From Sequoia sempervirens (lineage: Eukaryota; Streptophyta; Pinopsida; Cupressales; Cupressaceae), in assembly GCA_007258455.2 (NCBI GenBank), contig VDFB02358134.1, forward strand, positions 210,053,394-210,117,393: 64,000 nt of DNA, in the 5' to 3' direction. Below the pieces are notes generated by a model. The model ran no database searches. It saw nothing but the letters and a program-made list of their open reading frames with translations, and was not told the DNA's origin. Every line of letters starts with the position of its first letter. Positions within the stretch are counted from its first letter, which is position 1. The position numbers and the translations under genes were made by a program. Shown piece by piece: positions 45,528-57,297 of the stretch.

Positions 45528-48500
45528 GTGCAGGAGCACCTAGTGGTATTATGCCTCCAAGAGGAAAACCTATAAAATTTTGAATTTTCATCATGTGTAA
45601 GTTCATTTCAAATGTAATTAAGTCTCTACTAGGTTTCTAGGAGGTCAAATATGTCAAATTGAAAAAAAATGTCTTTTTGTTCCAAAAGATGCAAAATTGC
45701 AAAAATACAAATTATAAGAAGTTGAAGGGTCATGTTGATTGGGAAGGTTGTTGGTTGGCAAGAAGTTGAAGGGGAAGTTATTCTAACTGTTGGAGACACC
45801 TTTAAAAAGCATTGTAAGGGCGAAAAATGGATGGAACTTGTATCTTGAAACCATTTTTGTGAATAAAAGTACTCTATTATGCAAATACAATATTTTCTTT
45901 TTGCTGTTTACTAGTTTGTATGGCATGCACAACATCACTAGGCCTTAAACATCATTTTCTTTGGTAGAATAGTGAATTGGCTTTCAATCAAACTTGATTT
46001 GGAGGAATTTAATTGAGTTCAAAGACTGTTTGAGTTCTTTTACAGTAAACTAGTTGAAACCCTCAAGTTAGGGGTTTTGAGAGTCTAGGTGAGGTTTAAT
46101 AACCATTCCATCGATGGAGTCTTGGTAAATCAGTCAAATGGATTAGAATATGTTTTATTTTAATATGTTTATGATTGCAAACACAGGGGAAGTTCAGGTA
46201 CAAAATTTTTGTTGCTGTCCATATATAATTTTCTGAGTTTTTGCCATGAAATTTGTGGTTCCAAATTAGAATTTGTTGAAGATGCATTAGAGAAGTTTCA
46301 AAGTTAGTTCACAAAGCTTTTGCAGAAAATTTACATGGTGTTTAAAGCATTGGCCAAGTGGCATGAGATTTGGAATGCATGGATCCAATAAACCAATGTC
46401 AAACCTATTCTATATTGACCTTGAGCAAGGGTTTTGCATTTTGAAGCATTAAGGAGTCTTCCAATCTCCAAGAGTTGTTTATTTTGAAGTTTTAGCACGT
46501 TTTGAATAAATTTCCATAGTTATTTTGGATTGAGAAGTCAATTATGTGTCATGTGCTTTGGAAAATAGGCCTATTTGAAGCTTGTAACAATTGTATAGTC
46601 ATTTTTAGAGTCAAAATTTGCAAAAAAACCTTACTCTATCTTTTGATATTTTCAAGTAGGCCAAAATGGGTTCTTGAAAAAGTATTCTATCAATGGAGAT
46701 TCAATCAGGTTTATAAGATATACCTATTTTTGTCATGATGGAATACAATAAGCAATTGGTATCTTGGGTGTGAACATTTGAAGAATGAAGGTATCTTTGT
46801 TTCTAGGAAGCTTAATTGGTTTAATCCTACTATTTTCATGTTAACCAAGGTGTACTAAGGTTTGGTAAGAGGTTGGAACCTTGATTTATTGTTTTGTTGT
46901 GTTGAAGCCATGGAGAATCTTGTTTCATTGAAGTGGATTTTGGTGAGAGTTTAAGTGTTCTTTTTCAAAGTTTGTGTTTTGGGTCTTTAGTACCCTTGAA
47001 GTCAGTAGATTCTTTGCATCACCTTCCCTTTACCTACCTCTCTCTGATAGGGAGGGTTGGATGGAAACAATCACTGCTCCATGCCTTGAATCTTGCTTGG
47101 GAAGACCCCTATGGTGTCACAGAGGGTTGGATGGAAACAATCACTGCTCCATGCCTTGGATCTTGCTTGGGAAGACCCCTATGGTGTCACACTCCACCAC
47201 CTTAACCTATAGGACCTACTGCTTGTGTATTTTCCCCTGGCATATCTAGCCAACCCCACTACCATCACCATACAATCAACCAAACCAAACTTGGTGCCTT
47301 AGTTCTAGCTCTTCCTTAGCCTTTAATTTTCCCTAAAGGCTAACATTACCTCAACACTCAACTAGGTCTTTGCAGGGGTGAAGAGGTGTCTCAAATAACT
47401 TCATACCATCCTCCTAGGATTCTTGAAGGTTCACCATACTCCACCTTCTCATTGCTTTCATCAAACCCTCATTTAGGGTTGAAAAAGGCTACTAGCCCTA
47501 GGGCCCTAATTAGGCCTCTTTCTCTGAGAAAATTGGCTTAATCTCAATTCTTTCTAAAAAAAACCCAATCTTTCCTTGGGGTTCCTGGTCCATTTTCCCA
47601 CCTCTCAAATATTTTTGAGGTCTTAGTCCTCCACTGTCCGTACAACGCTTCCACTTGAAGATGGGCAAAAACTAGGGTTTTTAGGCCTTTTTCTGGCTAC
47701 TTCCAAACTGTCAAGTAGTTCTCACACCAAAATAGTTGATGGAGCTTCCTCCTAACCACTAGGCCTTGGAAAGACTCACATCTACCTTCTCAAAAAGGAA
47801 ATTCATCAAAACCTTATCACCCCTACAAGTTATGTGCTCTACACTCCTTGTCTTCCCTAGCTGGACTCCTCCTAGCTCGCCTAGGGCAAGACTTTGCTAG
47901 CAGCTCTTGTACACACACAAGCCCTAAAACCTACCATATTTACACACATGGAGTCTAGTCACTTTTCCCAAAGGGCCATACAATTTGTACGGTGGGAAAG
48001 TGAGCTAAATCTCCATTTTCTCCAAACCGCCAGGTCAAACTAGCAACAGAGTCGAATCAAACTTATTTACAGATAGTACTTGAAAAATGAACAAAGAAGC
48101 TAATTAATGACACACAAAGCTTGTATCCTAACAACACTACATCCTACATTCAAAACAGTAATAGATTTAATCCATTAAAGCTCTATTTGAAACAAAAATT
48201 AGAAAATAACTCTCAAAACACTGTTCTTCCTTCAATTTCACAAAGTTTCAACACAATGTCTAAACTTCCAACCCTGCTCTCAGGTCGAGGCACATCTTAA
48301 ATAGGGTTCCACAATCAATTATCTTCTTTGGTCAGACTTATTCATGACCTAATGGCCAAAGTTATAAAATCCACTGTGTTTTTCAACTTTTGCCAAATGT
48401 TAGCAACCTAAACAAGATGAGTTACTAAACTCACCCATCCTTTTCACTTCTTATTCTACTGATCGTAATAGATCAAGACTTATTCATAAACCTAAAATTC

Positions 48501-48598
48501 TAACTAAATGGTCAACATGAGCTTCAAAATAACATTGCAAAAAAAAAACTTCATTCTAGACTTCCTAACTGACTAATGTTTCCTAGGTGCTCCTACAC
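45528..48598. mobile_element. Element of about 3.07 kb bounded by a 16-bp inverted repeat
   Basis: GTGCAGGAGCACCTAG at 45,528-45,543 faces CTAGGTGCTCCTACAC at 48,583-48,598 (15 of 16 paired), and TC-rich DNA abuts both ends, so the unit sits inside a simple-sequence tract. Left and right interiors do not match each other, so the ends are not LTRs of useful length. No credible coding frame is seen; 47,200-48,000 is GC-richer. It could be a non-autonomous DNA transposon or a decayed retroelement. Target duplications cannot be judged in TC-repeat flanks. Confidence 0.5.
47052..47191. repeat. Tandem duplication, 2 x 70 bp
   Basis: GAGGGTTGGATGGAAACAAT to CCTATGGTGTCACA occurs at 47,052-47,121 and again at 47,122-47,191 with a single mismatch (GAATCT versus GGATCT), so the duplication is recent. 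It lies inside the 3.07 kb element. Confidence 0.92.
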
Positions 48599-48680
48599 CA
48601 CTCTCTCTCTATCTATCCCTCCCCCTATTTCTCTCTTACCCTCTCCTCTCTATCTAACCATTCTCTCTCTCCCTCCCTCT
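48599..48680. repeat. TC-rich tract, middle piece
   Basis: CTCTCTCTATCTATCCCTCC and similar words between the 3.07 kb element and the LTR that starts at 48,681. Confidence 0.85.
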
Positions 48681-49074
48681 TGTTAGAATTGATTGATTCA
48701 ATCCATAGCTCCCATAAAACACCTACAAGAAAATACCTATCACAATAGAGAAGATCAACAAGAAAGATTATTCTCAATAACATGAGAATTGTATTGATGC
48801 AAATAACCTAGATGAAATTACAAATGAATGTGTATGCTTTTATAAGTAATGTACAAGAAAACCCTACATGCAGATTTGATAAGCTAGAGACACGTGTACA
48901 ATTCTCATGCAATGTGACAACTTGTCATAAATTTAGTCCAATATAATAATAAGAATCGAACTAAATATTAAGAAGAAACTCCTAAGTTTAGCTTAAGTGA
49001 GCTAAAGTAAAAAAGCCTCTAATAATTAATTGATGATTAATTAATTATCAAATAATGAATTATTTACTCCAACA
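48681..49074 (-). repeat. LTR of a reverse-strand retroelement (copy B)
   Basis: On the reverse strand it starts TGTTGGAGTAAATAATTCAT and ends ATTCTAACA, the TG...CA ends of an LTR, length 394 bp. A polypurine tract CTTAAGGGGGG (49,075-49,085 on this strand) directly precedes it, so this is the 3-prime LTR. The first 130 bp of the LTR with its polypurine tract recur at 50,671-50,816. Confidence 0.8.
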
Positions 49075-49085
49075 CCCCCCTTAAG
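49075..49085 (-). other. Polypurine tract of copy B
   Basis: CTTAAGGGGGG on the reverse strand, next to the LTR start. It primes plus-strand DNA synthesis in LTR retroelements. The same word sits at 50,806-50,816 and, slightly changed, at 39,511-39,520. Confidence 0.75.
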
Positions 49086-49559
49086 ATCAACTTAGGGAGA
49101 AACTAAATAACTGATAAAGGAAGCTAAATTAATGCAAAATGGGTCCTTACTACAAGGCTTGATGAGGTAGCAATGTACATAAATGGAACTCTCATAACTA
49201 TGGAAAAGGGGAAAACCACATGGGAAAAACTCCTCTCCAAAAGATAGAAAAGGAAATGATTATACTAATACAAGAAGCATAGGAGGACTCAATGTTAACC
49301 CCCAAGGACTGCTTCTATCATGCAATTAAAATATATGTTTTACTAATAGGAGAGAGAAAATGAGGATATGAATGTCCCCAAAAAGAAAGAGATCTCATTC
49401 CAATGATGAACACATGAGGACAAAATATGATCCATTGCTTGCAAACAACATTTCTCACCTTAGGAAGAAACATATCCACTAGTGATTGGAAAAGTTAATC
49501 CAAAAGAATGGGTGATTATAGAATCCAAATCTAGATGATGTATGCCTTAGAAAATTGCT

Positions 49560-50340
49560 CATGTATCCTTATTTCAGAAAGTGATGATGTTAATCTAGAA
49601 TCCTGTGAAGACTAATATAGAACAAGCTACAAAGGTGATGAAGATGGTGGGCCAATAGTGGTGATGTGGCTATCAAAAAAGAGGAGATAAATGTCCTCAA
49701 AGTAATCCTCCAAACCTATAATATAGGACTCTATAAACAAGGATGATATGTCTACTAGATGCAAATCCCAAGTAGCTGTGTTAGGAATATGTATGTCCTA
49801 CTACACTGAATCAATAGGGACCATGAATGTGGTGATGTATTGTTGATTAGGAACAACAAGAGATATTGATGTAGTCTCAAACTATAGAGTAGGATCATGA
49901 AAAAAAGTATTTGAACTGTCAGAACATGTAAGACTTGTGATATACTCAAGCTCCTCTAAAGTATTGTCATTAAAGGGTATGGAATCTGCATCTGCAAGAG
50001 GGATGAGACAAACTACAACATGATCCTTTAGGTATGGAGAGATATGAGGGTCTCCATGGATCTCCCAAAGTCATGTCCAAAGTATGTGGGGACATCTAAT
50101 TTCTGATACAACATACATAGTGTCAAGATAAAGACTAATACAAATAGCCCCTACAATATGATCTTTGATGATCCGCCATGTTGATAAAATCCTTGGTGTG
50201 TCTGGCGTAGGTATGATTCCATACAAATAAGGCAAAATATCAAGCCACCTAAGATGTGTCAAGATGCCATTTTAGAAGACTCATAGTTATCCTTATCCAA
50301 GTTGATAAGTTGATCGCAAAAAGATGAACATAAAAACCCA
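49560..50340 (-). pseudogene. Gag-like relic of a pol-less retroelement (copy B)
   Basis: The reverse strand gives KDNYES, a frameshift, HLRWLDILPYLYGIIPTPDT, then AICISLYLDTMYVVSE, LWEIHGDPHISPY, PLADADSIPFNDNTLEELEY and IIGLEDYFEDIYLLFFDSH. It aligns segment for segment with the relic at 39,976-40,782 (RWL-I-P-LYG, W-I-DPH, PL-D-D--PF-NDTLEE-EY, LED-FE--LLF). Stops include TGA after ILWT and several TAGs. About 470 bp of non-coding DNA separates it from the polypurine tract. A copia-type gag is my best reading; it would package element RNA with help from an autonomous partner. Confidence 0.6.
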
Positions 50341-50670
50341 TGATACTCACTCAAATGAAAAGATCAGAGACATATGATCTCAGTACATATAAAGAAGATA
50401 AAAATATGTCATCCTATGCAAATAGATCCTTTCCAAGTACCAAGATGTTCAAGTAATTAAGCAAAGTGTGAAAACAAAAAATAAAGTTTTATAAAATGTA
50501 CTTGGGGTAGATTTTGGAAAAAATGTATGAATAGATATGAAGAGCTCTAAAATACATTTTCAACACCACTTGAATCATGAAAATAAGAGACATGGGAAAA
50601 AATTTATGAGCTCGGAAGTGCAAAATGAAGATTTGACTTTGATTGAGAATAGCAAGAACTACTAGAAAAA

Positions 50671-50969
50671 TATGATGATGAGAATCAAACTAAAGATTAA
50701 GAAGCAAGTCCTACTTGTTTATCTTAAGTGAGCTATTGTTAAAAAGCCTCTAATAATTAATTGACGATTAATTAATTATCAAATAATGACTTATTTACTC
50801 CAACACCCCCCTTAAGATCAACTTAGGGAGAAACTAAACAACTGATAAAGGAAGCTAAATGAATGCAAAATAGGTCCTGGCTACAAGGCCTGATGAGGTA
50901 CCCATGTACACAAATGAAACTCTCATAATTGGAGAAAAGGAGAAAATCACATGGGAAAAAATCCTCTCC
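50671..50969 (-). repeat. Truncated second copy of LTR end plus internal end (copy B family)
   Basis: This stretch repeats 48,941-49,240: LTR start TGTTGGAGTAAATAAG (ending at 50,805 on the + strand), polypurine tract, then about 155 bp of the internal end up to ATGGGAAAAAATCCTCTCC, where it breaks into TC-rich DNA. Same orientation as copy B, so it was a neighbouring, tandem-like copy that is now cut at both ends. Confidence 0.8.
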
Positions 50970-51293
50970 TCTCTATCTCACCATTCTCTTTCCCACTTCC
51001 TTGCTCTCTATCTCACCTATCCCTTTCTACTTCTCCCTCCCTCCAACCCCCCCTCTCTCTCTCTCTTTCTTATTCTCTCCTTACCTCTCTACTTCTCTCT
51101 ATCTCACCACTCTCTCTCTCTCCATCTCACTCTCCCTCCTATCCTCCTCTCCTTCCCTCTCTCTACCTACCTCTAACTTCACTCCATATCACTCTCTCTC
51201 TACCTCTCTCTCCATCCCTCCCCCTCTTTCTCTCTTACTATCTCCTTTCCTCTCTACTCTCTCTCTCCCCTCTTTTTCTCTCTAACTCTCTCC

Positions 51294-51329
<36 letters not shown>

Positions 51330-52026
51330 TCACCTCTATCTCCTCCCTACCTCTCCCTCCCTCCCTCCCTCCCTCCCTCCCCTCTCTACTCTCTATCTCT
51401 CCTCTCTCTCTCTCTATGCCTCCCTCCCTCTCTATTTATCTTTATCTCCTCTCTCCCTCTTTACCTATACCTCCCTCCATAACATTGTATCTCACCTATG
51501 TCTCCCTCCCTACCTCTTTTTCTCTCTACTATTTATCTCTCCTCTCCCACACTCTACCTACATCTCTCTCTCACTCTTTCCTCTCTATCTCACAATTCTC
51601 TCTCTCCCTCCCTCTCACTCTTTCATCCCTATCCTACCACTCTCTATCTCTATCTCTCTCTATCTCTCTCTCTCATACACACACACCCCTTTATCTCCCT
51701 CCCTGACTCTCCCTCCCTCCCTCCTTCCCTCTCTACTCTCTATCTCTCCTCATCCTCCCTCCATATACCTTACCCTCCATCCCCTTCTTTTTGTCTCTCC
51801 TCATAATATCTCTCCCTTTTGTCCTTCCCTTTGCCCCCTATTTCTCTCTCAATTGATCATTTTATCTGTCTCACCATTCTCTCTCTCTCTCTCACATGCA
51901 CCTCTATCTCCCTCCTAACTCTTCCTCCCTCCCTCCCCTCTCTACTCTCTCTCCATCTCACTCTCCCTCCTTCTTTGCCTCCTATGCATCCCTCTCTCTA
52001 CCTACCTCTCTCTCTCCCTCCCCATA
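50970..52026. repeat. TC-rich tract, right piece
   Basis: About 1.05 kb of CTCTCC, CCCTCC and TATCTC words, with two ACACAC patches (51,317-51,328 and 51,677-51,686) and a (CCCT)n run at 51,355-51,380. The Ser/Leu/Pro-rich frames of up to 251 codons across it are artefacts. Confidence 0.88.
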
Positions 52027-53342
52027 CTTTTTGGAAGATTTAGGAGATTGTCATTGATGATGCAATTTGGCAACATGAGCGTGGTATGTACATAATGCAT
52101 AATCCTATGTTTTCATTAATGTAAACACTATTGTGGATCACCATAGCATGCTTTAGAAGTGTTATTGAAGATATTTGTACAAGATGAGTTGGTCTAAAAG
52201 TATGGTTATACAAAATTTTGATTAAGTGTCAAACCTAGTAGTACAATGGTTTAGTGTGTCAGTTTTTGGGTTTGCACCCCACTACAAAAAATAGATATCA
52301 ATTTGCAATTCTAACAATAACTTGGTGAACATCAGATGCATCTAAATCCAAGAGATTTTTTTGTTTGTTGAAGTATCGTGGAAGATATGAATGAAAAAGT
52401 TTAGTCTTGTATATTGTGAATATAAAATTCATACAACTCTCTTCGGGTTTTGTTTTTGCTAAGTACCGACCCATGCCTCAAATGAGCATCATCAACCCTT
52501 TTTGATAAAGACCGCCAACCTCCACCATGTGTCCGCTTAGTGCTTTCCGAAGGAACTCTTCCCTTCATTTTTCAAATGGCCCCTGCCATGCTTCCACATG
52601 TCATTATCATGCATGCTTAAAGGTTGCTTCCTCTCAATTTTGAATCAGGCTCTAACCATGTGCCACATTTCCTTCATCCACATCTACTTTGGTGGACCCC
52701 ACAGTTGGCACCAATGAAAAAGGCACACTTCCACTTGTCTCCCTAGCGCAAGCCTTCAATGGCAAGAAGGAGGAATGAACTATGGGCTACAAAATGCTGC
52801 CACGTGTCTCTTCAGTGAATACTTCTTCAAAGCAAAAGATGGAGCAAACTGTGGATTGCAATATGTTGCCATGTGTTCAAATTTCCTATATTGGGTGGCA
52901 GCACTTGTTTGCATGGGACTATGCTGGGACCACTACCATCATTCACAGGGGATGCACCTGGATGGAGAGTGACCCCATGCTATGGCCCAAATTTTTTTTT
53001 TTACAATGGCCGAGGGGAATCATTGCTGCTACATCATTGCTCAGAATTCCAAATATTTTCAATTTCTACTCACCAAGTGGTGGGTGTAATCAATGGAAAA
53101 TTAGATTGTTAAATGGTTAGATCAAATAACATAAAAATCCAATGAAATAACGAAGTACAATGGAAATGAAATGAAAATACAAGAAACGATATTACCAAGA
53201 ATCTCCATCTTCCATGGTTGACCTTCGTTACACCTTCTTGCTTGCTGGATGATATTGTGCCCTCAGATTCGTTGTGCGAGCAATCTACAAATGTCTAAGA
53301 CCTACAACAAGTTTTGAAGGATTTATGCAATGTCTAAATGCC
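52027..53342. other. No gene recognised; tRNA-like patch at about 52,221-52,273
   Basis: At 52,221-52,273, TAGTAGTACAATGGTTTAG (A-box-like) is followed by GGGTTTGCACCCC (B-box-like), which might be the head of a decayed SINE. From about 53,100 to 53,342 the sequence resembles LTR U5 and may be the outer part of the LTR that follows. Several 65-112 codon frames at 52,775-53,120 overlap each other in different frames and I do not trust them. Confidence 0.3.
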
Positions 53343-54331
53343 TATGACTATGACAATGTCTATGAAAATAATGACTTCTAATGCCAAATGACTATAATGA
53401 CTATTAAATTAAAAATGAAATTGTCGGATCCTGAAATTATGAGCAAAATTGTCTTTTATAGAAAACACAATTTTGAGCGGACGGATGAGATTAATTGATG
53501 ACAAGAACCTAAAATGAAAGGAAAAGATTTAATTTGACAATCCCTAATCAGGGTTAGGGAAAAATCCTTAATCGAACGGTCAAAATAATATCGGATCAAC
53601 GGTGGAGAATAAATGAGACAAATTAATTAGAAAATGAAGATTTTCGAAAAATCAATAAGATAAAGATTGCCTGATTTACGAGATTCAAAAAATCAAGAAG
53701 ATAAGATTGCCTAATTTGCAAGATTCAAAAAATCAAAGAGATAAGATTTGGACTAAAGATAAGATTTGGAAAATCAAGAATCTGCCCGATTGCTTGATTT
53801 TTGGAAGATTAGTTACTAATTTGAATTAAAATAATTCAAATTATGGATTTTGAGAGATAATAAATAATCTTTTTCAGATTATTTATCAAAAAGGATTGAT
53901 AGTTAGGATCGACATGACATTTTAAATAATTTAATTTATTTAAAATGAGAAGAATATGAAATTAGCAATTAAATAATTAAATTTAATTATTTAATTTAAG
54001 AGATAAGATCAATTAATTAAATAAATTAATCAATTTATTTAATTGGACAATTAGTGACATATTAAATAAATGACAAAGGGGAATTAAATAAATTAAGAAA
54101 TTTATTTAATTAAAGGAAGACTTAGACAATTAATGACGTATTTAATAAATAAATAAAATTTATTTATTTAATAATCATGAAGAATAAATGACATGAATTA
54201 ATTAAATAATTATGAATTATTTAATCAATAGTTGAATATGGACCAAGGACATAATTAAATGTCATAATTATGCTAGGACGAAAGTGGTAAAAATGAAGCT
54301 TGCAGGCCTAGGTCATTTTTAGGTGTCTACA
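53343..54331 (-). repeat. 3-prime LTR of the LARD-like element
   Basis: 989 bp; on the reverse strand starts TGTAGACACCTAAAAATGAC. It contains 67 bp near 54,026-54,110 (with GACAATTAGTGACATATT) that are missing from the other LTR, flanked by TTTATTTAATT on both sides. The true outer end may lie further left, near 53,100. Confidence 0.88.
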
Positions 54332-54346
54332 TTTTGCCCCTCTTTG
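54332..54346 (-). other. Polypurine tract of the LARD-like element
   Basis: CAAAGAGGGGCAAAA on the reverse strand, directly before the LTR start TGTAGACACC. Confidence 0.75.
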
Positions 54347-57297
54347 TCATAATGTCGCTTGTCGCGTTGTGACAAAGAAAATAAGTCAAAAAATACCCTA
54401 GTGCAAAATAAGATGAGGAAGAATGACGAGGAGGGTTACGGTATGCCCCCTCGAGAGGAAAGACAAGTTCCAAGAACATGGGTGTGCTCTCGAAATTGAT
54501 GAGAAGACTAGAATATGAAGAGACAAAGAAATGTTAGTGCAAAAGATATGGATGATGATATGGATGCAATGCCTATATGAGATGAGAGAGAGAATATGAC
54601 AAGACGAAAAGATATGCATGTTAGTTCCTAGACCAAATCCTTCAAAACATTGCCATAGGACTTTAATATTTATTGCTCTTAATCATCATTGGGTAGATTG
54701 TTGTGATGTCCAACAAACACCATGATATGACATATATCAAGGTGTGCAAGGCCGTACCATCACATAAGACAAGCAGTCATAGACAAGGAAGATCATGACT
54801 CATACCAAGAGCGTTATTGCCCCAGTCTTTGTCAGAATCAACCACAAGCAGAAAAAGACAAAAAGGACAAGTCATGAAACGTCGTTGCTCCTCTAAATCT
54901 TGTTGCTAGGACATCCTTGAGGAACTAGCAACATGATTGTCAGAAAGAAATAAGATAAAGCCATTATCATGATACTTCGTTGTTTTTCTAAATCCTTTTG
55001 TTGGGATCTCGCTGAGAAACTAGTAACATGAGTGTCAAAAGACAAGACAAAAGTCATGATACGTTGCTACTTCTCTAAATCCCGGTGTTAGGATCTCGTT
55101 GAAAAACTAGTAACATGATAAAAAGCCAAAAACAAATGCCAAGTGTTTTCCAAGTGTGTCTAGATGCCAAGTGCATTGATGTGTCAATGTAAATTTAAAT
55201 GATGCCAAGATGACAAATGCCGAAGGTTGCCATATTTAGGAAGGACACATCCTGAATAATGTCGATGTCTAGGAAGGACACATCCTAAAACACCAATGTC
55301 AGAGTTTTGTTCTTCAGAAGGACACATCTGAAAGAATGGTGATGCCAAGAGGAATGATCCTTAAGTGTCAGAAAGGATCCCTCGAAAATGTCAAATGATA
55401 GGGACAATGCCTAGGAAGGACACATCCTAAGGCATAAATGTCAAAGTTTTGTTCTTCAGAAGGACACATCTAAAAGAATGTTGTTGTCGAGAGGAATGAT
55501 CCTTAAGTGTCAGAAAGGATCCCTCAAAAATGTCAGATGACAATGCCAATTCCTAGGAAGGACACATCCTAAGGCATAAATGACAGAGGTTATTCTTCAG
55601 AAGGACCCATCTGAAAGGTAACCAAGAGTTGATAGTTTGACTGGTTGCGATAATTTGACTTGTTTTGACTAAGTTTGACTTGTTTTGACTGAGTTTGACT
55701 TGTGTTGACTAAATTTGACTTGTATTGGCCATATGTCGATATTGTCATGATGATATGTGCCAATGAGATTGTCTTGCTATGATAATGATTGTCATGATGA
55801 ATTTTGTTTGTTTGGGAAAGATTCGTGTTGTCTTGAAGACTTTTTGACGTGTGTGCTAGTGTGATGCCATGAAACCTAATGGACTGACCTAGTGCGGCCT
55901 CGGGGGCTCATCGACAGATGGCCTTGCCTATGTCATACACTCAGAGACCTCGTAGTTCGACACGACTAATGACTTTGTCTTGATGAGAAAAGATTGCATC
56001 ATGATTTTATTTCAACAAACCTAAAAAGACTGACCTAATGTCTCAGGGACTCAAGTGTGAGTCTTGCCTACGTAGCAAATGCGTAGAGACAATGTAGTTC
56101 GAACAGATGACAAGGACTAATTGACTTGATTGAATTTGACCAAAGATGACAGTGCACTTGTGTGCCTCGAGTAGTCTAATGTTTTGCTTGGTTTTCTTCA
56201 AGACATTTTATGATTTTTAGGTCTTTTTTTAGGACATTTTGCGATGTTTTTGTCTTTCTTCAGGACATTTTATGATGTTTTTGGTCTCTCTTTTCAGGAC
56301 TTTTTATGATGTTTTTGGTCTTTCTTCAGGACTTTTTATGATGTTTTTTTCTTTTTGTCATTTTATGATTTTTTTGGATTTTGACATTTAAGAGGATCGT
56401 GACAAATGCATATGATTGATTCCTACACATAAGAATCCAAGGACAAACATGATTGTGCCCGTAGTCAAGATGAATACCAATTGACAGGTGATGACAATGT
56501 TGTTTGACGTGGGAAGGACGCATCCCGAAACAATGTGAGGAAAACGACGATAATGTGACAAAAGTATGGAGGTCTATAGCCAGGATAGGAACATAGTCAA
56601 GTAATGTTTTGGATAATGTGCTTGTATGAATTGGACTCGTTGCATTTGGAATGACTTGGTTAGGGCTAGATGGGATGATGGAGTTTTCTTAGACCGTTTG
56701 ACAAGGGAAAGCCAAGATAGGTGACATACATGAAAGGATGAGAGGTGGCCTTGGTAAAAGATGAGAGACATGAGACTAAGGGAATGTTATATGATTTTCA
56801 AGGACTGTGTCATATAAGGACAATAAGACTATGATGGTCGATGACATGATGTTTCGTGAATTGTGTATGACCGAAGGATAGACATGTCAAGATTTTTTCC
56901 AAAGCATGATTTATGTGTGTCAGTTTTATGTCAAGACCAACGTAGGTGGGAAAATGGACGGAAATGATAGGGCTTAGATGGGCGTAAATGTCATGAGAAA
57001 GGCATGGGAAATGAGACGACTTGCCCCCAAGTGTAAAAACCCACATAGATGATTTATTTTACACATGATGCCTGTTTGCCAGGTTTTCATCATGGTACTT
57101 ATCCAGGGCGCCTGTTTGCCAGGTTTTCACCATTGGATGAAATTTTTCTCTTTACTATTTTCTTGACTTTTTAATTTTTTTGGTGCCACCAAACGCCTGT
57201 TTGCTAGGTTTTCATCAGGGTGACAATTTTTTAATTTTTTAATTTTTTTTGTATTTCTAATTTTGTGGATAGCCTGGATGCTTTAGATGACCACTGA
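54347..57297. repeat. Non-coding interior with four repeat clusters
   Basis: No credible frame. Clusters are: three units of 142 bp at 55,240-55,620 (CTAGGAAGGACACATCCTAA at 55,269, 55,411 and 55,553), each holding small hairpins such as GGATCCTTTCTGACACTTAA; a 20-bp repeat TTGACTTGTTTTGACTAAGT at 55,654-55,732; a repeat of about 33 bp (TTCTTCAGGACTTTTTATGA) at 56,197-56,345; and CCTGTTTGCCAGGTTTTCAT at 57,071, 57,111 and 57,196. Confidence 0.75.

Noticed and set aside
50904..52043. Several overlapping Ser/Pro/Leu-rich frames up to 251 codons
   Set aside because: TC-repeat composition gives stop-free frames; no real gene signal.
52775..53120. Three overlapping frames of 65-112 codons
   Set aside because: They overlap in different frames, share no family motif and sit in repeat-like DNA.
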